NCBI RefSeq assembly: GCF_026625825.1
Contig: NZ_CP113065.1
Location: 1,302,001 to 1,366,000 of the forward strand
Direction of reading: 5' to 3'
Origin: Pseudoxanthomonas sp. SL93
GTDB taxonomy: Bacteria > Pseudomonadota > Gammaproteobacteria > Xanthomonadales > Xanthomonadaceae
DNA length: 64,000 bases
Part shown: one piece after another, positions 20,453 through 29,765 of the stretch
Position numbering within the stretch: position 1 is the stretch's first letter
Layout of the letters: each line of letters starts with the position of its first letter
Notes under the pieces: generated by a model
What the model saw: only the letters and a program-made list of their open reading frames with translations
Told to the model about the DNA's origin: nothing
The model's database searches: none
Translations under genes and position numbers: made by a program

Positions 20453-20461
20453 CGCATCAGC

Positions 20462-20719
20462 TCAACGTGTATTCCATTCGTGGACGGTCAGCTCGGACGT
20501 GCCGGTGATCGCCAGAGGATCCCGTGCGGCGATGGCCTGCGCTTCCGCCAGCGACGCCACGTTGATCAGTACGTAGGCGCCGCCCGACTTGTCGCTGAAG
20601 CCGCCCGTCATCTCCAGTTGGCCCGCTTCGCGCAGCTGCTGCAGGAATTCCAGATGCGGCGCGATGACGCTTTCCTCGAAACGCGCCGTGCGCATCGCCA
20701 ACACCAGATAGCGGGTCAC
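20462..20719 (-). CDS. YciI-like small protein
   Basis: The 85-residue product ([16 protein letters not shown]...HEWNTR) fits the YciI/YCII alpha-beta ferredoxin-like fold, with the family's terminal strand SELTVHEWN. It starts at a GTG that overlaps the argH stop by 4 nt (GTGA), so it is translationally coupled between argH and proB. The usual His/Asp pair of the YciI active site is not clear here. No specific function can be given; a role near arginine or proline synthesis is only contextual. Confidence 0.75.
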   Translation of the reverse strand: MTRYLVLAMRTARFEESVIAPHLEFLQQLREAGQLEMTGGFSDKSGGAYVLINVASLAEAQAIAARDPLAITGTSELTVHEWNTR

Positions 20720-22008
20720 AGGGCTTCCCATCGGGCAAGCAGTTCGGCCAGGCGCAGGTCGGCCGCGGAACCCGGCGACACCCGCGCCGCCAGGCTGCCC
20801 TCCGGCGTGCGGCCCTGCCCCGCGCTGTCCGCCGATGCCGCGGCGGCCTTGTAGGCCTCGCGGAACGGAACGCCGGCCACCGCCGCCTCCACCGCCACAT
20901 CGGTGGCGTACATGCCCGAATCGATCGCCGCACGCAGGCGGTCTTCGCGCCACTCCAGGTTCGCCAGCAACGCCGGCAGTAGTGCCAGTGCCGGCAAGCC
21001 ACGGCCGAAACCATGGAAGATCGCGCCCTTGCTGGCCTGCAGGTCGCGGTGATAACCGGAAGGCAGCGACAGCAGCTGTTCGATTTCCATGCGCGCCGCG
21101 GCCACGCTGGCGTGGGTGGCGCGCATCAGTTCGATCACGTCCGGGTTGCGCTTGTTCGGCATGATGGAACTGCCGGTGGTGTACTGCGAGGGAAGCGCGA
21201 CAAAGCCGAACTCCGCGCTGGTGAACAGCGACAGGTCCCAGGCGATGCGCCGCAGGTCCAGCGTGGCGGCGCCCAGGGCCTCCAGCGCGGCCATTTCGAA
21301 CTTCCCGCGCGACAGCTGCGCATAGATCGGGCTGACCTGCATGCGTGCGAAGCCCAGTGCTGCCGTGGTGTGTTCGCGGTCCAGCTTCAGGTTGACGCCG
21401 TAACCGGCGGCCGTGCCCAGTGGATTGGCGTCCACCAGCTTCAGCGTGTCGGCAGCACGGGTGGCGTTGTCGATGAAGGCCTCGGCCCACCCCGCCCACC
21501 ACATGCCGGCCGACGACACGACGGCGCGCTGGATGTGCGTGTAGCCGGGGATCGGCAGGTCGCGCTCGGCCTGCGCCCGGTCCAGCGCGACCTTCGCGAT
21601 CTCGCGCGACAGCGTGGCAACGCGCGCCAGCTTCTCCTTCAGCCAGAGGCGCGTCGCCACCAGGATCTGGTCGTTGCGGCTGCGGCCGGTGTGGATCTTT
21701 CGCCCGGCATCGCCCAGTCTTTCGGTCAGGCGGGCTTCGATGGCGGAATGGCCGTCCTCGAAGCGCTCATCCAGCACGAAAGCGCCCGCGCGGAAATCAT
21801 CCGCCAGCAGCGCCAGCTCGCGCTTCAGTCCCGCCAGCTCGTCGCCCGACAGGATGCCGATGCGCTGCAGGCCTTCCGCGTGCGCGGTGCTGGCCTGGAT
21901 GTCGTGCAGGAAGAACTCCCGGTCCAGCAGCACGTCGTCGCCCGCCAGGAACCGCTGGATCTCCGCATCCACCGCCACGCCGGGCTTCTGCCACAACAGG
22001 TCGCTCAT
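20716..22008 (-). CDS. argH: Argininosuccinate lyase
   Basis: ArgH splits argininosuccinate into arginine and fumarate. The 430-residue product has the fumarase/aspartase superfamily signature [12 protein letters not shown] (catalytic Ser loop) and TGRSRNDQI. It is somewhat shorter than the E. coli enzyme (about 457), with a reduced C-terminal domain. The ATG overlaps the argC stop by 4 nt. Confidence 0.95.
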   Translation of the reverse strand: MSDLLWQKPGVAVDAEIQRFLAGDDVLLDREFFLHDIQASTAHAEGLQRIGILSGDELAGLKRELALLADDFRAGAFVLDERFEDGHSAIEARLTERLGDAGRKIHTGRSRNDQILVATRLWLKEKLARVATLSREIAKVALDRAQAERDLPIPGYTHIQRAVVSSAGMWWAGWAEAFIDNATRAADTLKLVDANPLGTAAGYGVNLKLDREHTTAALGFARMQVSPIYAQLSRGKFEMAALEALGAATLDLRRIAWDLSLFTSAEFGFVALPSQYTTGSSIMPNKRNPDVIELMRATHASVAAARMEIEQLLSLPSGYHRDLQASKGAIFHGFGRGLPALALLPALLANLEWREDRLRAAIDSGMYATDVAVEAAVAGVPFREAYKAAAASADSAGQGRTPEGSLAARVSPGSAADLRLAELLARWEAL

Positions 22009-22967
22009 GCCGTCGTCTCCTGCGGAATGCTTTCCAGTTCGTCGAATCCGAATGCCAGGTTGAGGTTCTGCATCGCCTGGGTCGCCGCCCCCTTGAGCAG
22101 GTTGTCCAGGGTGGCGACCACGACCAGGCGCTTGCCGCCGGGCGCCAGCGTGAAGCCGCCGATCTCGACATCGTGGCGGCCGGCGATGCGGCTGACCCAC
22201 GGGGCTTCGTCCAGCACATGGACCAACGGCTCGTCCGCATAACATTCACGGTAGAGCGCGCGGATCTCTTCCACCTTGGCCGGCTGCTGCAGCCACAGGT
22301 TGACCGTCATGGTGATGCCGCGGAAATGCGGGGCCACGTGCGGCATGAACTCCACCGGCACGCCCAGCTGGCGGCTGACCTCGCGCTCGTGCATGTGGTC
22401 GGTCAGCGCGTACGGCATCAGGTTGTCGCGCAACAGCTCGGTATTGTTCTTGTCCGACGGCGTGGTGCCCGCGCCGGAGTAGCCGGAGACACCGAAACAT
22501 TGCGGCGGCCCGGCCAGACGGTCCTGCAGCGGCGCGATGGCCAGCTGCATGGCGGTGGCGTAGCAGCCCGGATTGCTGATGCGGGTCTGGCCCGCGTAGT
22601 GCTGCCGGGTCAGCTCCGGCAGGCCGTAGTACCAGCGGTCGTCGAAGCGGTAGTCCGCCGACAGGTCCACGATGACCGTGGCGGGCGTCTGCGCATCGAT
22701 CGCGGCCACCAGTTCGGCCGCCTTGCCGTTGGGCAGCGCCAGGATCACCGCGTCGGCGCCCTTCGCGCCGACCTGTTCATGGCTCAGGTTTTCGTAACGC
22801 AGATCGCCAGCAAAACCGTCGATGTGGTCGCTGACCTTCTGCCCGTCGAGTTCGCGCGAGGACACGAAGGCAAGTTCCAGATGCGGGTGGCGGGCGATCA
22901 GGCGGATCAGCTCCGCGCCGGTGTGGCCGCGTGCGCCGACGATGCCGACGGTCTTGGGGGTGCTCAT
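22005..22967 (-). CDS. argC: N-acetyl-gamma-glutamyl-phosphate reductase
   Basis: ArgC reduces N-acetylglutamyl phosphate with NADPH. The 320-residue protein has a dinucleotide-binding N-terminus ([16 protein letters not shown]) and the catalytic Cys in [13 protein letters not shown], with the conserved His in the HVAPHFRGI segment. ATGA overlaps join it to the GNAT gene upstream and argH downstream. Confidence 0.95.
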   Translation of the reverse strand: MSTPKTVGIVGARGHTGAELIRLIARHPHLELAFVSSRELDGQKVSDHIDGFAGDLRYENLSHEQVGAKGADAVILALPNGKAAELVAAIDAQTPATVIVDLSADYRFDDRWYYGLPELTRQHYAGQTRISNPGCYATAMQLAIAPLQDRLAGPPQCFGVSGYSGAGTTPSDKNNTELLRDNLMPYALTDHMHEREVSRQLGVPVEFMPHVAPHFRGITMTVNLWLQQPAKVEEIRALYRECYADEPLVHVLDEAPWVSRIAGRHDVEIGGFTLAPGGKRLVVVATLDNLLKGAATQAMQNLNLAFGFDELESIPQETTA

Positions 22968-23584
22968 GGGGATTCCTGTTCGTGCCGGGCGAGCTTCGCC
23001 AGCAGGTTGCGTTTCACCGCCGGCCATTCGCCGTCGATGATCGAGAAGATGACGGTGTCGCGCGGCGAGCCATCGGTGTGGCGCTTGTGGTTGCGGAGCA
23101 CGCCGTCCTGCTTGGCGCCCAGCCGGGCGATCGCCGCACGCGAGCGGTGGTTGAACCAGCTGGTCTCGAAGACCACGCTGATGCAGCCGAGTGTTTCGAA
23201 CGCGTGCGTGAGCAGCATCAACTTGGTTTCGGTATTGATGCCGGTCCGCTGCACGTCCGTCGCATACCAGGTGTATCCGATGCTGAGCCGGGGCACGTCC
23301 GCTTCCAGACCGTAGAACCGGGTACTGCCGACGACGCGGCCACCGGCATCCCGCACCACGAAGGGCAGCACGAGGCCTTCGGCCTGGGTCGCCAGTACGG
23401 AATCGACGTAGCCCAAAACGTCGGCCGCCTTCGGCACCTGCGTGAACCACAGGGCCGCCAGTTCATCGCCCGCCAGCGCGGCACGCAGGCCGTCGACATG
23501 CTCGCGCGACATCGGCTCGAGGCGGGCATGGCGACCCGCCAGGATCGGGACCTGCTGCCAGGCGATGGGGAGGGCGGCGGCCAT
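22964..23584 (-). CDS. GNAT N-acetyltransferase, RimJ/RimL type, inside the arg operon
   Basis: A 206-residue acetyltransferase of the RimJ/RimL subgroup. Its GNAT core has the acceptor strands [18 protein letters not shown] and the acetyl-CoA region around [18 protein letters not shown], but the P-loop is degenerate (Q-R-T-G-I-N rather than QxxGxG/A). It overlaps argC by 4 nt and begins 1 nt after argB ends, so it is co-translated with arginine enzymes. It could act on a pathway amine or be a moonlighting protein acetylase. The substrate is unknown. Confidence 0.82.
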   Translation of the reverse strand: MAAALPIAWQQVPILAGRHARLEPMSREHVDGLRAALAGDELAALWFTQVPKAADVLGYVDSVLATQAEGLVLPFVVRDAGGRVVGSTRFYGLEADVPRLSIGYTWYATDVQRTGINTETKLMLLTHAFETLGCISVVFETSWFNHRSRAAIARLGAKQDGVLRNHKRHTDGSPRDTVIFSIIDGEWPAVKRNLLAKLARHEQESP

Positions 23585-23585
23585 G

Positions 23586-24905
23586 TCAGTCCTTCAGCGT
23601 GGGCAGGCGCGTACGGCAGTGCGCGACACAGCGTTCGATGTCGGCGAAATCCTCGATGCCGTACCAGAACACCTTCCACTTCTCCTGCTTGTAGCAGCCG
23701 TCGGATTCGGCGTAATAGAAGATGTTGACCTGGTTGTTGTGGCGCGAGCGCCAGAACAGTTGCGGATTCTCCTCGCGCATCACGTGCCAGACTGCGCGAC
23801 CCAGACCCTCGCCCTGCGCGTCGTCCAGCACGGCGAACTTGTCCAGGTAGGCGAACCCTTCCTCCTGCGTGAGGATCAGCGCGGTGCGGTAGTTCTCGCT
23901 GATGTAGACGCGGTACGGCGTGGTGCGTTCGAAGTAGTCCGGCAGCAGCGTGCGGCCGAAGCTGGATTCGATCAGTGTCTTCAGGCGCGGCAGGTCCACG
24001 CCGGCCCAGCCGCCCTCGAAGCGCAGCACGCGCTCGCCACGGCGCACCAGCGTGCCGGAACCGCGATGGGTGAACAGTTCCTTGGCCAGCTCCGCCGGTT
24101 TGGTGATGGAGACCGAGGAGGTCAGAGGCAGACGGTCCAGCAGATCCTTGATCTGCTCGATCTTCACGCGCATGCCCCCGTTGATCCACGGCTGGGCCAT
24201 CAGTTCGTCGTACTCGGTCGACAGGTTGATCGAATCGAGCACCCGGCCCTCCGCATCCAGCAGGCCGCCGGTGCCGGTGAGGAAGATGATCTTGTAAGGC
24301 TGCAGGACCTGCACCAGCTCGTTGGCGGCGAAGTCGGCGTTGATGTTGAGGATCTGCCCGCCCACGGTTTCGCCCATGCTGGCGATCACCGGGATGGAAC
24401 CCGCCTTCAGGCTGGCCTCGATCGGCGCCTGGTTGATGCGGGTGACATCGCCCACCAGTCCGTAGGTGGCCTGGTCCTTGTACTCGGCCTCGAACACGCC
24501 AGAAACAATCGACGTGGCGCGCGCACCGACCTGCTGCAGCGCTTCCACCAGTGCCAGGTTCTGCTGCAGGAAGACCTTGCGCACGATCGCCAGCACCTCG
24601 GGCGTGGTGACACGCAGGCCATTGACGGTCTGCTTGGTGATGCCGGCAGCATTCATCTCCTCGTCCAGCTGCGGGCCGGCGCCGTGCACGACGATCGGTG
24701 TCAGGCCGACTTCCTGCAGGAACGTCAGCGACGACGTCAGCGCCTCGAGGTCGTCGCGCAGCACGGCGCCGCCGACCTTGACCACGGCGAAGCGCTTGGC
24801 ATCCAGCTGCGAGAAACGCTTGACGTACTGCGAGATCTCCTTCGCGCTGGCCATGCTGGACAGCAGGCGGATGATGGTCTGGCGGGTTTGTTTGTTCGAT
24901 TCCAT
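23586..24905 (-). CDS. argB: Bifunctional N-acetylglutamate synthase-kinase (NAGS-K)
   Basis: The N-terminal amino acid kinase domain (about 1-280: [32 protein letters not shown]) is fused to a C-terminal acetyltransferase domain (about 290-439: [24 protein letters not shown]). This is the NAGS-K enzyme of Xanthomonas, related to vertebrate NAGS, which catalyses the first two arginine steps. I use the ATG giving [11 protein letters not shown]; an upstream ATG would start within the REP-like hairpin. Confidence 0.94.
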   Translation of the reverse strand: MESNKQTRQTIIRLLSSMASAKEISQYVKRFSQLDAKRFAVVKVGGAVLRDDLEALTSSLTFLQEVGLTPIVVHGAGPQLDEEMNAAGITKQTVNGLRVTTPEVLAIVRKVFLQQNLALVEALQQVGARATSIVSGVFEAEYKDQATYGLVGDVTRINQAPIEASLKAGSIPVIASMGETVGGQILNINADFAANELVQVLQPYKIIFLTGTGGLLDAEGRVLDSINLSTEYDELMAQPWINGGMRVKIEQIKDLLDRLPLTSSVSITKPAELAKELFTHRGSGTLVRRGERVLRFEGGWAGVDLPRLKTLIESSFGRTLLPDYFERTTPYRVYISENYRTALILTQEEGFAYLDKFAVLDDAQGEGLGRAVWHVMREENPQLFWRSRHNNQVNIFYYAESDGCYKQEKWKVFWYGIEDFADIERCVAHCRTRLPTLKD

Positions 24906-24920
24906 GTCTTCTTGCTTTTC

Positions 24921-24983
24921 GTCGGGTGGGCCCTGGCCCACCACATCATGGGATGCGCACGGCGGGCCTGGGCCCGCCCTGCG
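24921..24983. repeat. REP-like hairpin doublet between argE' and argB
   Basis: Two perfect 8-bp stems lie in the 81-bp gap: GGTGGGCC/GGCCCACC (24925-24942) and GGCGGGCC/GGCCCGCC (24961-24978). Each hairpin is flanked outward by GTCG in inverted orientation (24921 and 24983), the layout of GTAG/REP-type doublets. It could modulate mRNA stability inside the operon. Confidence 0.7.
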
Positions 24984-24986
24984 ACA

Positions 24987-26075
24987 CTACTGGAGAATCC
25001 TTGCCACGCTATCCGCATACCGTTGCAGCTGTTCAAGCGCGACCCACTCGTCGGCGGTATGCGCCTGGGCGATGTCGCCGGGGCCGTAGACAAACGCGGT
25101 CAGGCCAGCGGCCGAGAACAGCGAGGCCTCCGTCCAGAAATCCACCGCATTGCCGATCGGCAGGCCCAGATCGTCGGCCAGGTCACGTGCGGCAAGCCGG
25201 CGCTCTTCGGCGCGCGCGACGTCGCCCGACGGCAACGATGGACCGCGGAAGGTCTCTTCGTATTCGGCCAGCGCCTCGGCATTGGCGAAGCTGCGGAAGG
25301 TCGCATGCAACCCGTCCATGTCCTGCGACGGCAGCGGCCGGAAACCGAAACGGACTTCGGCGCTGGGCGCGATCATGTTGGCCTTGATGCCGCCTTCGAC
25401 CCGGCCGATGTTGAAGCGCAGGCCGGTCAGCCCGCCAAAACGCAGGTGGTGCTGGGTCTGCACGAAATCCAGCGCCGTGGTACCCCAACGCATGGCGTTG
25501 TGCAGGGCGCTGAGCGAAAGCGCGTTCTCTGCGGAAGCATGCCCGGCCTGTCCCTTGAACGCCATGCGGACGGCACTGATGCCGCGATGCGCCAGCACGG
25601 CCTCGCAGCGCGTCGGCTCAGCGATGATCGCCTCGCCGAAGCCATGGTCGCGCGCCAGGAAGGCGGCGATGCAGCGCGCATCGTTCGCTTCCTCGTCGGT
25701 CGTGAACAGGAAGGCTGCGTCGCCCTGGGTCACCTGCGCCGCGGCAACAAGTGCCGCAGCCGCACCCTTGATGTCGCAGGCGCCCAGGCCGATGGCGCGG
25801 TCGCCTTCGATGCGCAGCACATGCGGGCTCGCACTCCACGCGGGCGAGGACGGCACCGTGTCCAGGTGCACGTTGAACACGCGCTTCGGCTGTCCGCGCA
25901 CCGCAAAGAACGACACCGCGCCGGCACCGTGATCGGTCACCTCGATGCGGAAGCCGGGCAGTTGCGCGCGCAGGTAGTCGAAGATCCCGTCCGTGCCGAT
26001 GTCGCGCGGCGGATTGCGGGTATCGAACGACACCAGCGCTTCGAGGTGTTTGAGCGTGGTCGCGAGCAAGGTCAT
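24987..26075 (-). CDS. argE: N-acetyl-L-citrulline deacetylase (ArgE')
   Basis: This M20-family zinc deacetylase of 362 residues has the metal His-Asp in FNVHLDTVPSSP, the bridging Asp in GLGACDIKGAA and the catalytic Glu pair in TDEEANDAR. Its position beside acetylornithine carbamoyltransferase identifies it as the acetylcitrulline enzyme of the Xanthomonas-type pathway rather than E. coli acetylornithinase. It overlaps the preceding GNAT gene by 4 nt. Confidence 0.9.
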   Translation of the reverse strand: MTLLATTLKHLEALVSFDTRNPPRDIGTDGIFDYLRAQLPGFRIEVTDHGAGAVSFFAVRGQPKRVFNVHLDTVPSSPAWSASPHVLRIEGDRAIGLGACDIKGAAAALVAAAQVTQGDAAFLFTTDEEANDARCIAAFLARDHGFGEAIIAEPTRCEAVLAHRGISAVRMAFKGQAGHASAENALSLSALHNAMRWGTTALDFVQTQHHLRFGGLTGLRFNIGRVEGGIKANMIAPSAEVRFGFRPLPSQDMDGLHATFRSFANAEALAEYEETFRGPSLPSGDVARAEERRLAARDLADDLGLPIGNAVDFWTEASLFSAAGLTAFVYGPGDIAQAHTADEWVALEQLQRYADSVARILQ

Positions 26076-26512
26076 GCGGTTATGGTCTCGGCGTAGATGT
26101 CCGGCTTGGACACTTCCATCAGCGTCTGCGGCCTGGCCGGCGTGGCGAAGCCGTACTGCGTGTAAAGCCCGTGCGCATCGGACGTGGCCAGCATGAAACG
26201 GCGCAGCCCCTGCAACTGCGGGTGCGCCATCACCTCGGCGACCAGGGCCTTGCTGTAGCCACGGCCGCGGTGCTCAGGCAACACGAACACGTCGGCCAGG
26301 TAGGCGAACGTCGCGAAGTCGGAAACGACCCGCGCGAACGCCACCTGCCCTGCGCCGTCAACGTAGGCGCCGAAGCACAGCGAGCCCGCGACCGCGCGCA
26401 CCACCGTGTCCTCCGGGATACCCTGGCTCCAGTAAGCCTGGGTCGAAAGGAAACGGTGGATCAGCGGCAGGTCCAGCTCCGCCTTGTCCGTGCTGATGCG
26501 CAGGGCACTCAT
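26072..26512 (-). CDS. GNAT acetyltransferase between argG and argE'
   Basis: A 146-residue GNAT-fold protein with a clear acetyl-CoA-binding segment LPEHRGRGYSKALVAEV and the final strand region GLYTQYGFATPARP. It begins 13 nt after argG and overlaps argE' by 4 nt, making it the second acetyltransferase embedded in the arginine operon. Its substrate is not known; the genomic position hints at arginine-pathway metabolites. Confidence 0.85.
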   Translation of the reverse strand: MSALRISTDKAELDLPLIHRFLSTQAYWSQGIPEDTVVRAVAGSLCFGAYVDGAGQVAFARVVSDFATFAYLADVFVLPEHRGRGYSKALVAEVMAHPQLQGLRRFMLATSDAHGLYTQYGFATPARPQTLMEVSKPDIYAETITA

Positions 26513-26525
26513 CGGGACGCTGCGA

Positions 26526-27767
26526 TCAGCGGTTGATCTCGGCCCAGAGGGTCGAGCTCATGCCGAACAGCTTGATGAAGCCTTCGGCCTCTTCGACACC
26601 CCAGTCCGCCGACTGCGCGTAGGTCGCACCCTTGGCGTTGAGGATGTGCGGGGACTTCACCGCCACCGCATCGACGCGGCCACCGCGGGTCTCCAACACC
26701 ACCTCGCCGTTGACCGTGGCCTGCGAGGACTGCAGGAACGCCTCCAGATCGGCCTTCAGCGGGTCGTGGTAGAAGCCTTCGTACACCAGCTCGACCCACT
26801 TGCGCGCGATCTCGGGCTTGAAGCGGTTCTGCTGCTTGGTCAGCACGGTCTCTTCCAGCGCGCGGTGCGCGGCCAGCAGTGAGATCAGGCCCGGGGCCTC
26901 GTAGACGATGCGGCCCTTGAGCCCGATCACAGTGTCGCCGGTGTATACGCCGCGACCCACGCCGTAAGGCGCGAACAGCGCGTTCAACTTTGCCAGCAGC
27001 GCGGCGCCCGCGACGGGCTGGCCATCCAGGCTGACCGCTTCGCCGTTCTTGAAACCGACCGCGACGCGCAGTGGTTCCACCGGCCATTCGGCGCGCGGCG
27101 CGCACCAGCCGCGGGCGCCCTCACCGGGGGCCTCCCACTTGTCGATCTCGCCGCCGGACATGGTCAGGCCCAGCAGGTTCTCGTTGATGGTGTAGCTCTT
27201 CTGCTTGGCGCGCACGCCGAAGCCGCGCTCTTCCAGGTAGGCCTGTTCGTAGGCGCGGGTCTGGGTGTGTTCCTTCTGGATCTCGCGGATCGGCGCCACG
27301 ATGCGGTAGTCGCCACTGGCCTTCACGGCGAGGTCGAAGCGCACCTGGTCGTTGCCCATGCCGGTGCAGCCGTGTGCGATCGCGTTCGTGCCCAGCTCGG
27401 CCGCGCGCTTCAGCGCGGCGTCGACGATCAGGTAGCGGTCGGACACCAGCAGTGGATACTGGCCCTGGTAGCCCTCGCCCGCCCACACGAACGGCTTGAC
27501 GAAGCCCTCCCAGATCGCGGGGCCGCCATCGACGGTGACGTGGCTGGCGACGCCGAGGTCGGCGGCGCGCTGTTCGATGTAGGCGCGCTCTTCGGCATCC
27601 ACGCCGCCGGTGTCGGCGAATACGGTGTGCACGTTCCAGCCGCGCTCCTTCAGGTAGGGCACGCAGAAACTGGTGTCGAGGCCGCCGGAGAAGGCGAGGA
27701 CGATGTCCTTGGAGCCGTGATTGGTGATTGGTGTGTCGTGATTCGAAGAAGCGGGCTGGTGCGACAT
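26526..27767 (-). CDS. argG: Argininosuccinate synthase with repeat-derived N-terminus
   Basis: ArgG joins citrulline and aspartate using ATP. The PP-loop [13 protein letters not shown] begins at about residue 21, with [10 protein letters not shown] and [12 protein letters not shown] further on; total 413 residues. Relatives as I remember them begin within a few residues of this motif. Here an extra N-terminal segment of about 17 residues ([14 protein letters not shown]) is encoded by four heptanucleotide repeats. The ATG at 27767 is the only good start before the PP-loop. It follows argF' by 73 bp. Confidence 0.94.
   Translation of the reverse strand: MSHQPASSNHDTPITNHGSKDIVLAFSGGLDTSFCVPYLKERGWNVHTVFADTGGVDAEERAYIEQRAADLGVASHVTVDGGPAIWEGFVKPFVWAGEGYQGQYPLLVSDRYLIVDAALKRAAELGTNAIAHGCTGMGNDQVRFDLAVKASGDYRIVAPIREIQKEHTQTRAYEQAYLEERGFGVRAKQKSYTINENLLGLTMSGGEIDKWEAPGEGARGWCAPRAEWPVEPLRVAVGFKNGEAVSLDGQPVAGAALLAKLNALFAPYGVGRGVYTGDTVIGLKGRIVYEAPGLISLLAAHRALEETVLTKQQNRFKPEIARKWVELVYEGFYHDPLKADLEAFLQSSQATVNGEVVLETRGGRVDAVAVKSPHILNAKGATYAQSADWGVEEAEGFIKLFGMSSTLWAEINR
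27717..27744. repeat. Heptanucleotide repeat in the argG 5' coding region
   Basis: Four consecutive 7-mers on the + strand, GTGATTG, GTGATTG, GTGTGTC and GTGATTC, lie between the argG start codon and its catalytic core. Seven is not a multiple of three, so gain or loss of one unit would shift the frame. Confidence 0.75.
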
Positions 27768-27823
27768 GCGTGGATACTCGGCAAGTGGGGGATCAGGAAC
27801 GAGGTGATCGGCTTTTGCAGTTT

Positions 27824-27851
27824 TCAACACCAATGACGAATCACGAATCAT
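27824..27851. repeat. Inverted heptanucleotide repeat at the argF' 3' end
   Basis: Four 7-mers read on the + strand as TCAACAC, CAATGAC, GAATCAC and GAATCAT. They are the reverse-complement type of the array at 27717-27744. The last argF' codons and stop lie inside this array. Confidence 0.65.
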
Positions 27852-28854
27852 GGCCGCCCACCAGGGCGGCCATGATCGCCTTCTGCACATGCAGGCGGTT
27901 CTCGGCTTCGTCGATGGCGATGCACTGCGGCGAATCCATCACGCCGTCGGTAGCCTTCACGTTGCGGCGCAACGGCAGGCAATGGCTGAAGACACCGTTG
28001 TTGGTGAGCGCCATCTTGGCTTCGTCGACGATGAAATGCTTGTACTGGTCGCGGATGGGCTTCTCGGGCTCCCAGTTGCCGAAGAACGGCAACGCACCCC
28101 AGCTCTTGGCGTAGACCACGTCGGCGCCACGGTAGGCACTGTCGATGTCATGGCTGACGCGCAGCGAGCCGCCGCTTTCGGCCACGTTCCGCTCGGCCCA
28201 GCCCATGTAGCGCTCGTCCAGCACGTAGTCCGGCGTCGGGCACAGCAGGGTCACGTCCATGCCCAGCCGCGTGGCGATGGTCAGCGCCGAGTTGGCCACC
28301 GCGGTGTTCAGCGGCTTGGGGTGGTAGGTCCAGGTGAGCACGTACTTCTTGCCGCGCAGGTCGGAGGTGCCGAAGTGTTCCTGCAGCGCCAGCGCATGGG
28401 CCAGCTCCTGGCAGGGATGGGTGATCGTCTCCATGTTGATCACCGGCACCGGCGAGTACTTGGCGAAGGACTTCAGCACGATGTCTTCGCGGTCGTAGGC
28501 CCAGTCGACGAACTTCGGGAACGCGCGCACGCCGATCAGGTCGACGTAGCGGCCCAGCACCTTGGCCACCTCGGCGATGTGTTCCTCGGTGTCGCCGTCC
28601 ATCACCGTGCCCAGGTTGAACTCGATGGGCCATGCGTCCTTGCCAGGCTGCAGCACCACGGCATGGCCACCCAGCTGGAACGCGCCCAGCTCGAAGCTGG
28701 TGCGGGTGCGCATGGACGGGTTGAAGAACACCAGTGCGATCGACTTGCCCTTCAATGCATCGCCCAGCTTGTGCTGTTTGTACAGCGCGGCCTGCGTCAG
28801 CAGTGCGTCCAGCTCGGCGCGGCTCCAGTCCTGCGTGTTCAAGAAGTGCTTCAT
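27841..28854 (-). CDS. argF': N-acetylornithine carbamoyltransferase (AOTCase)
   Basis: This 337-residue carbamoyltransferase has the carbamoyl-phosphate loop [25 protein letters not shown] and [14 protein letters not shown]. The segment [12 protein letters not shown] and the proline-containing loop are the features I associate with Xanthomonas AOTCase, which uses acetylornithine and not ornithine. It is first in the arg cluster, downstream of a leader with terminator. The start is the ATG giving [10 protein letters not shown] (a TTG precedes it). The last codons lie in heptamer repeats. Confidence 0.93.
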   Translation of the reverse strand: MKHFLNTQDWSRAELDALLTQAALYKQHKLGDALKGKSIALVFFNPSMRTRTSFELGAFQLGGHAVVLQPGKDAWPIEFNLGTVMDGDTEEHIAEVAKVLGRYVDLIGVRAFPKFVDWAYDREDIVLKSFAKYSPVPVINMETITHPCQELAHALALQEHFGTSDLRGKKYVLTWTYHPKPLNTAVANSALTIATRLGMDVTLLCPTPDYVLDERYMGWAERNVAESGGSLRVSHDIDSAYRGADVVYAKSWGALPFFGNWEPEKPIRDQYKHFIVDEAKMALTNNGVFSHCLPLRRNVKATDGVMDSPQCIAIDEAENRLHVQKAIMAALVGGHDS

Positions 28855-28902
28855 CAAGGCATCCTGGTTTCGGGTGTGGGCGAAATCGGTGGGACAGAAA
28901 CG

Positions 28903-28927
28903 AAAAAACCCAGCCTCTGGCTGGGTT
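28903..28927 (-). terminator. Intrinsic terminator in the argF' leader
   Basis: A perfect 9-bp stem, AACCCAGCC and GGCTGGGTT around loop AGA, ends in six T on the minus strand. It lies upstream of argF' and about 190 nt after the previous minus-strand gene. Confidence 0.88.
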
Positions 28928-28962
28928 CCGGTTGGACAGGCGAAAACGTCCGGGTACCCAGC
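28903..28962 (-). promoter_or_regulatory. Candidate arginine transcription attenuator
   Basis: Reading the minus strand, GCTGGGT (28962-28956) overlaps the stop codon of a small Arg-containing ORF. It can pair 7/7 with ACCCAGC (28925-28919), with further CC/GG pairs, forming an antiterminator. The same ACCCAGC is the 5' arm of the terminator at 28927-28903. Ribosome stalling at Arg codons would leave the first segment free; a ribosome at the stop would cover it and allow termination. argF' starts 48 nt beyond. Sequence complementarity is seen; the mechanism is inference by analogy with trp and his leaders. Confidence 0.65.
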
Positions 28963-29054
28963 TAGATGCAGGATTCCGGTCGACGCGCACGCGAGGTCAT
29001 GCCCGAGGCCTGGCGGGCCGCGCTGTCAGCATGGGCGTGTGCGTTCATCTTCAT
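28962..29054 (-). CDS. Putative Arg-containing leader peptide
   Basis: A 30-codon minus-strand ORF ends MTSRARRPESCI then TAG, with four Arg codons, three of them (CGT, CGT, CGA) within four codons near the end. In-frame ATGs at 29072, 29054, 29048 and 29000 make the start uncertain. The 12-codon form from 29000 is typical leader size. Ribosome sites are weak (AGG about 11 nt before 29000). A weak promoter (TTGCGC 29091-29086, GAGCAT 29068-29063) could start near 29056. It is supported mainly by its fit to the terminator and antiterminator. Confidence 0.5.
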   Translation of the reverse strand: MKMNAHAHADSAARQASGMTSRARRPESCI

Positions 29055-29113
29055 GGGCGCGAATGCTCGCATGTGCTGCGCCGCAGCGCAAGGCTTGTGC
29101 GGGCCTGTGCGGC

Positions 29114-29623
29114 TCACGGGTTGCTGGCCGCCTGCTGGGACGGGGCGACATAGGGCATCACCGACACGCGGATGCGCAGCCGGTTGCCCGGATCCTCGGC
29201 CAGCCGGGAGCGGTACTTCACGCCCTTGTAGATGTAGTCCACGTCATAGGCGATGGGGCGCTGGAACTCCCGTTCCACCGGCACCAGGCGGCAGTTGATC
29301 TTCATGGTGGGTGCCGCGGCGACGGCCTTGGCCGGCGGCTCCGGCTCGTCGCGGGTGAACACGCTGCGGACCGAATCCAGCATCTTCGACCAGCGGCTTT
29401 CCTCTTCCGGCGTGGTTTCGGGCGGGCGCGGCATGGGCACCTCGTCGCACTTCTGCTCGGTGCGGCTGGCGCGCAACGTCTGGTAGACGGGCTCCACGCC
29501 CAGCACCTGCGCATAGTCCAGGCGGACGTTCTCGGCCTGCACCACGCGTTCCTGCGACCACACCGGCATGGCGGGTATCCACAGCAGGACGAGCAGGACG
29601 AGGGAGGAGCGCAAGCGGTGCAT
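29114..29623 (-). CDS. Secreted protein resembling YcfJ-like envelope proteins
   Basis: A 169-residue protein with a signal peptide (about 1-23, ending VWSQ). The start of the mature part (YAQVLGVEPVYQTLRA...C) and the C-terminal strand region (YDVDYIYKGVKYRSRLAEDPGNRLRIRVSV) resemble the ends of YcfJ-type glycine-zipper proteins. The glycine-zipper membrane segment that normally separates them is missing and replaced by a Pro/Glu-rich linker. It probably acts in the periplasm. Function unknown. Confidence 0.75.
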   Translation of the reverse strand: MHRLRSSLVLLVLLWIPAMPVWSQERVVQAENVRLDYAQVLGVEPVYQTLRASRTEQKCDEVPMPRPPETTPEEESRWSKMLDSVRSVFTRDEPEPPAKAVAAAPTMKINCRLVPVEREFQRPIAYDVDYIYKGVKYRSRLAEDPGNRLRIRVSVMPYVAPSQQAASNP

Positions 29624-29765
29624 GTGGCCTGATAGTGGTATCCCGGTGTCACAGTGTAGGCGGCGCGCCTTGAGTGGGGCTGAACACCGGGCGGCGATCA
29701 CGTGGAGGGTCGGCCCTGTGCCCGTTGACCGCAGACGGTAGAATTGCCCGGCTCTCCCCTGCCCC

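Noticed and set aside
23442-26096. 884-codon + strand open frame across argB, argE' and the GNAT genes
   Set aside because: It is a shadow of four real, tightly coupled minus-strand genes; no recognisable protein.
29725-29744. TTGACC and TAGAAT as a cysS promoter
   Set aside because: The gap between the boxes is 8 bp, too short for sigma-70. Only the -10-like box may be meaningful.
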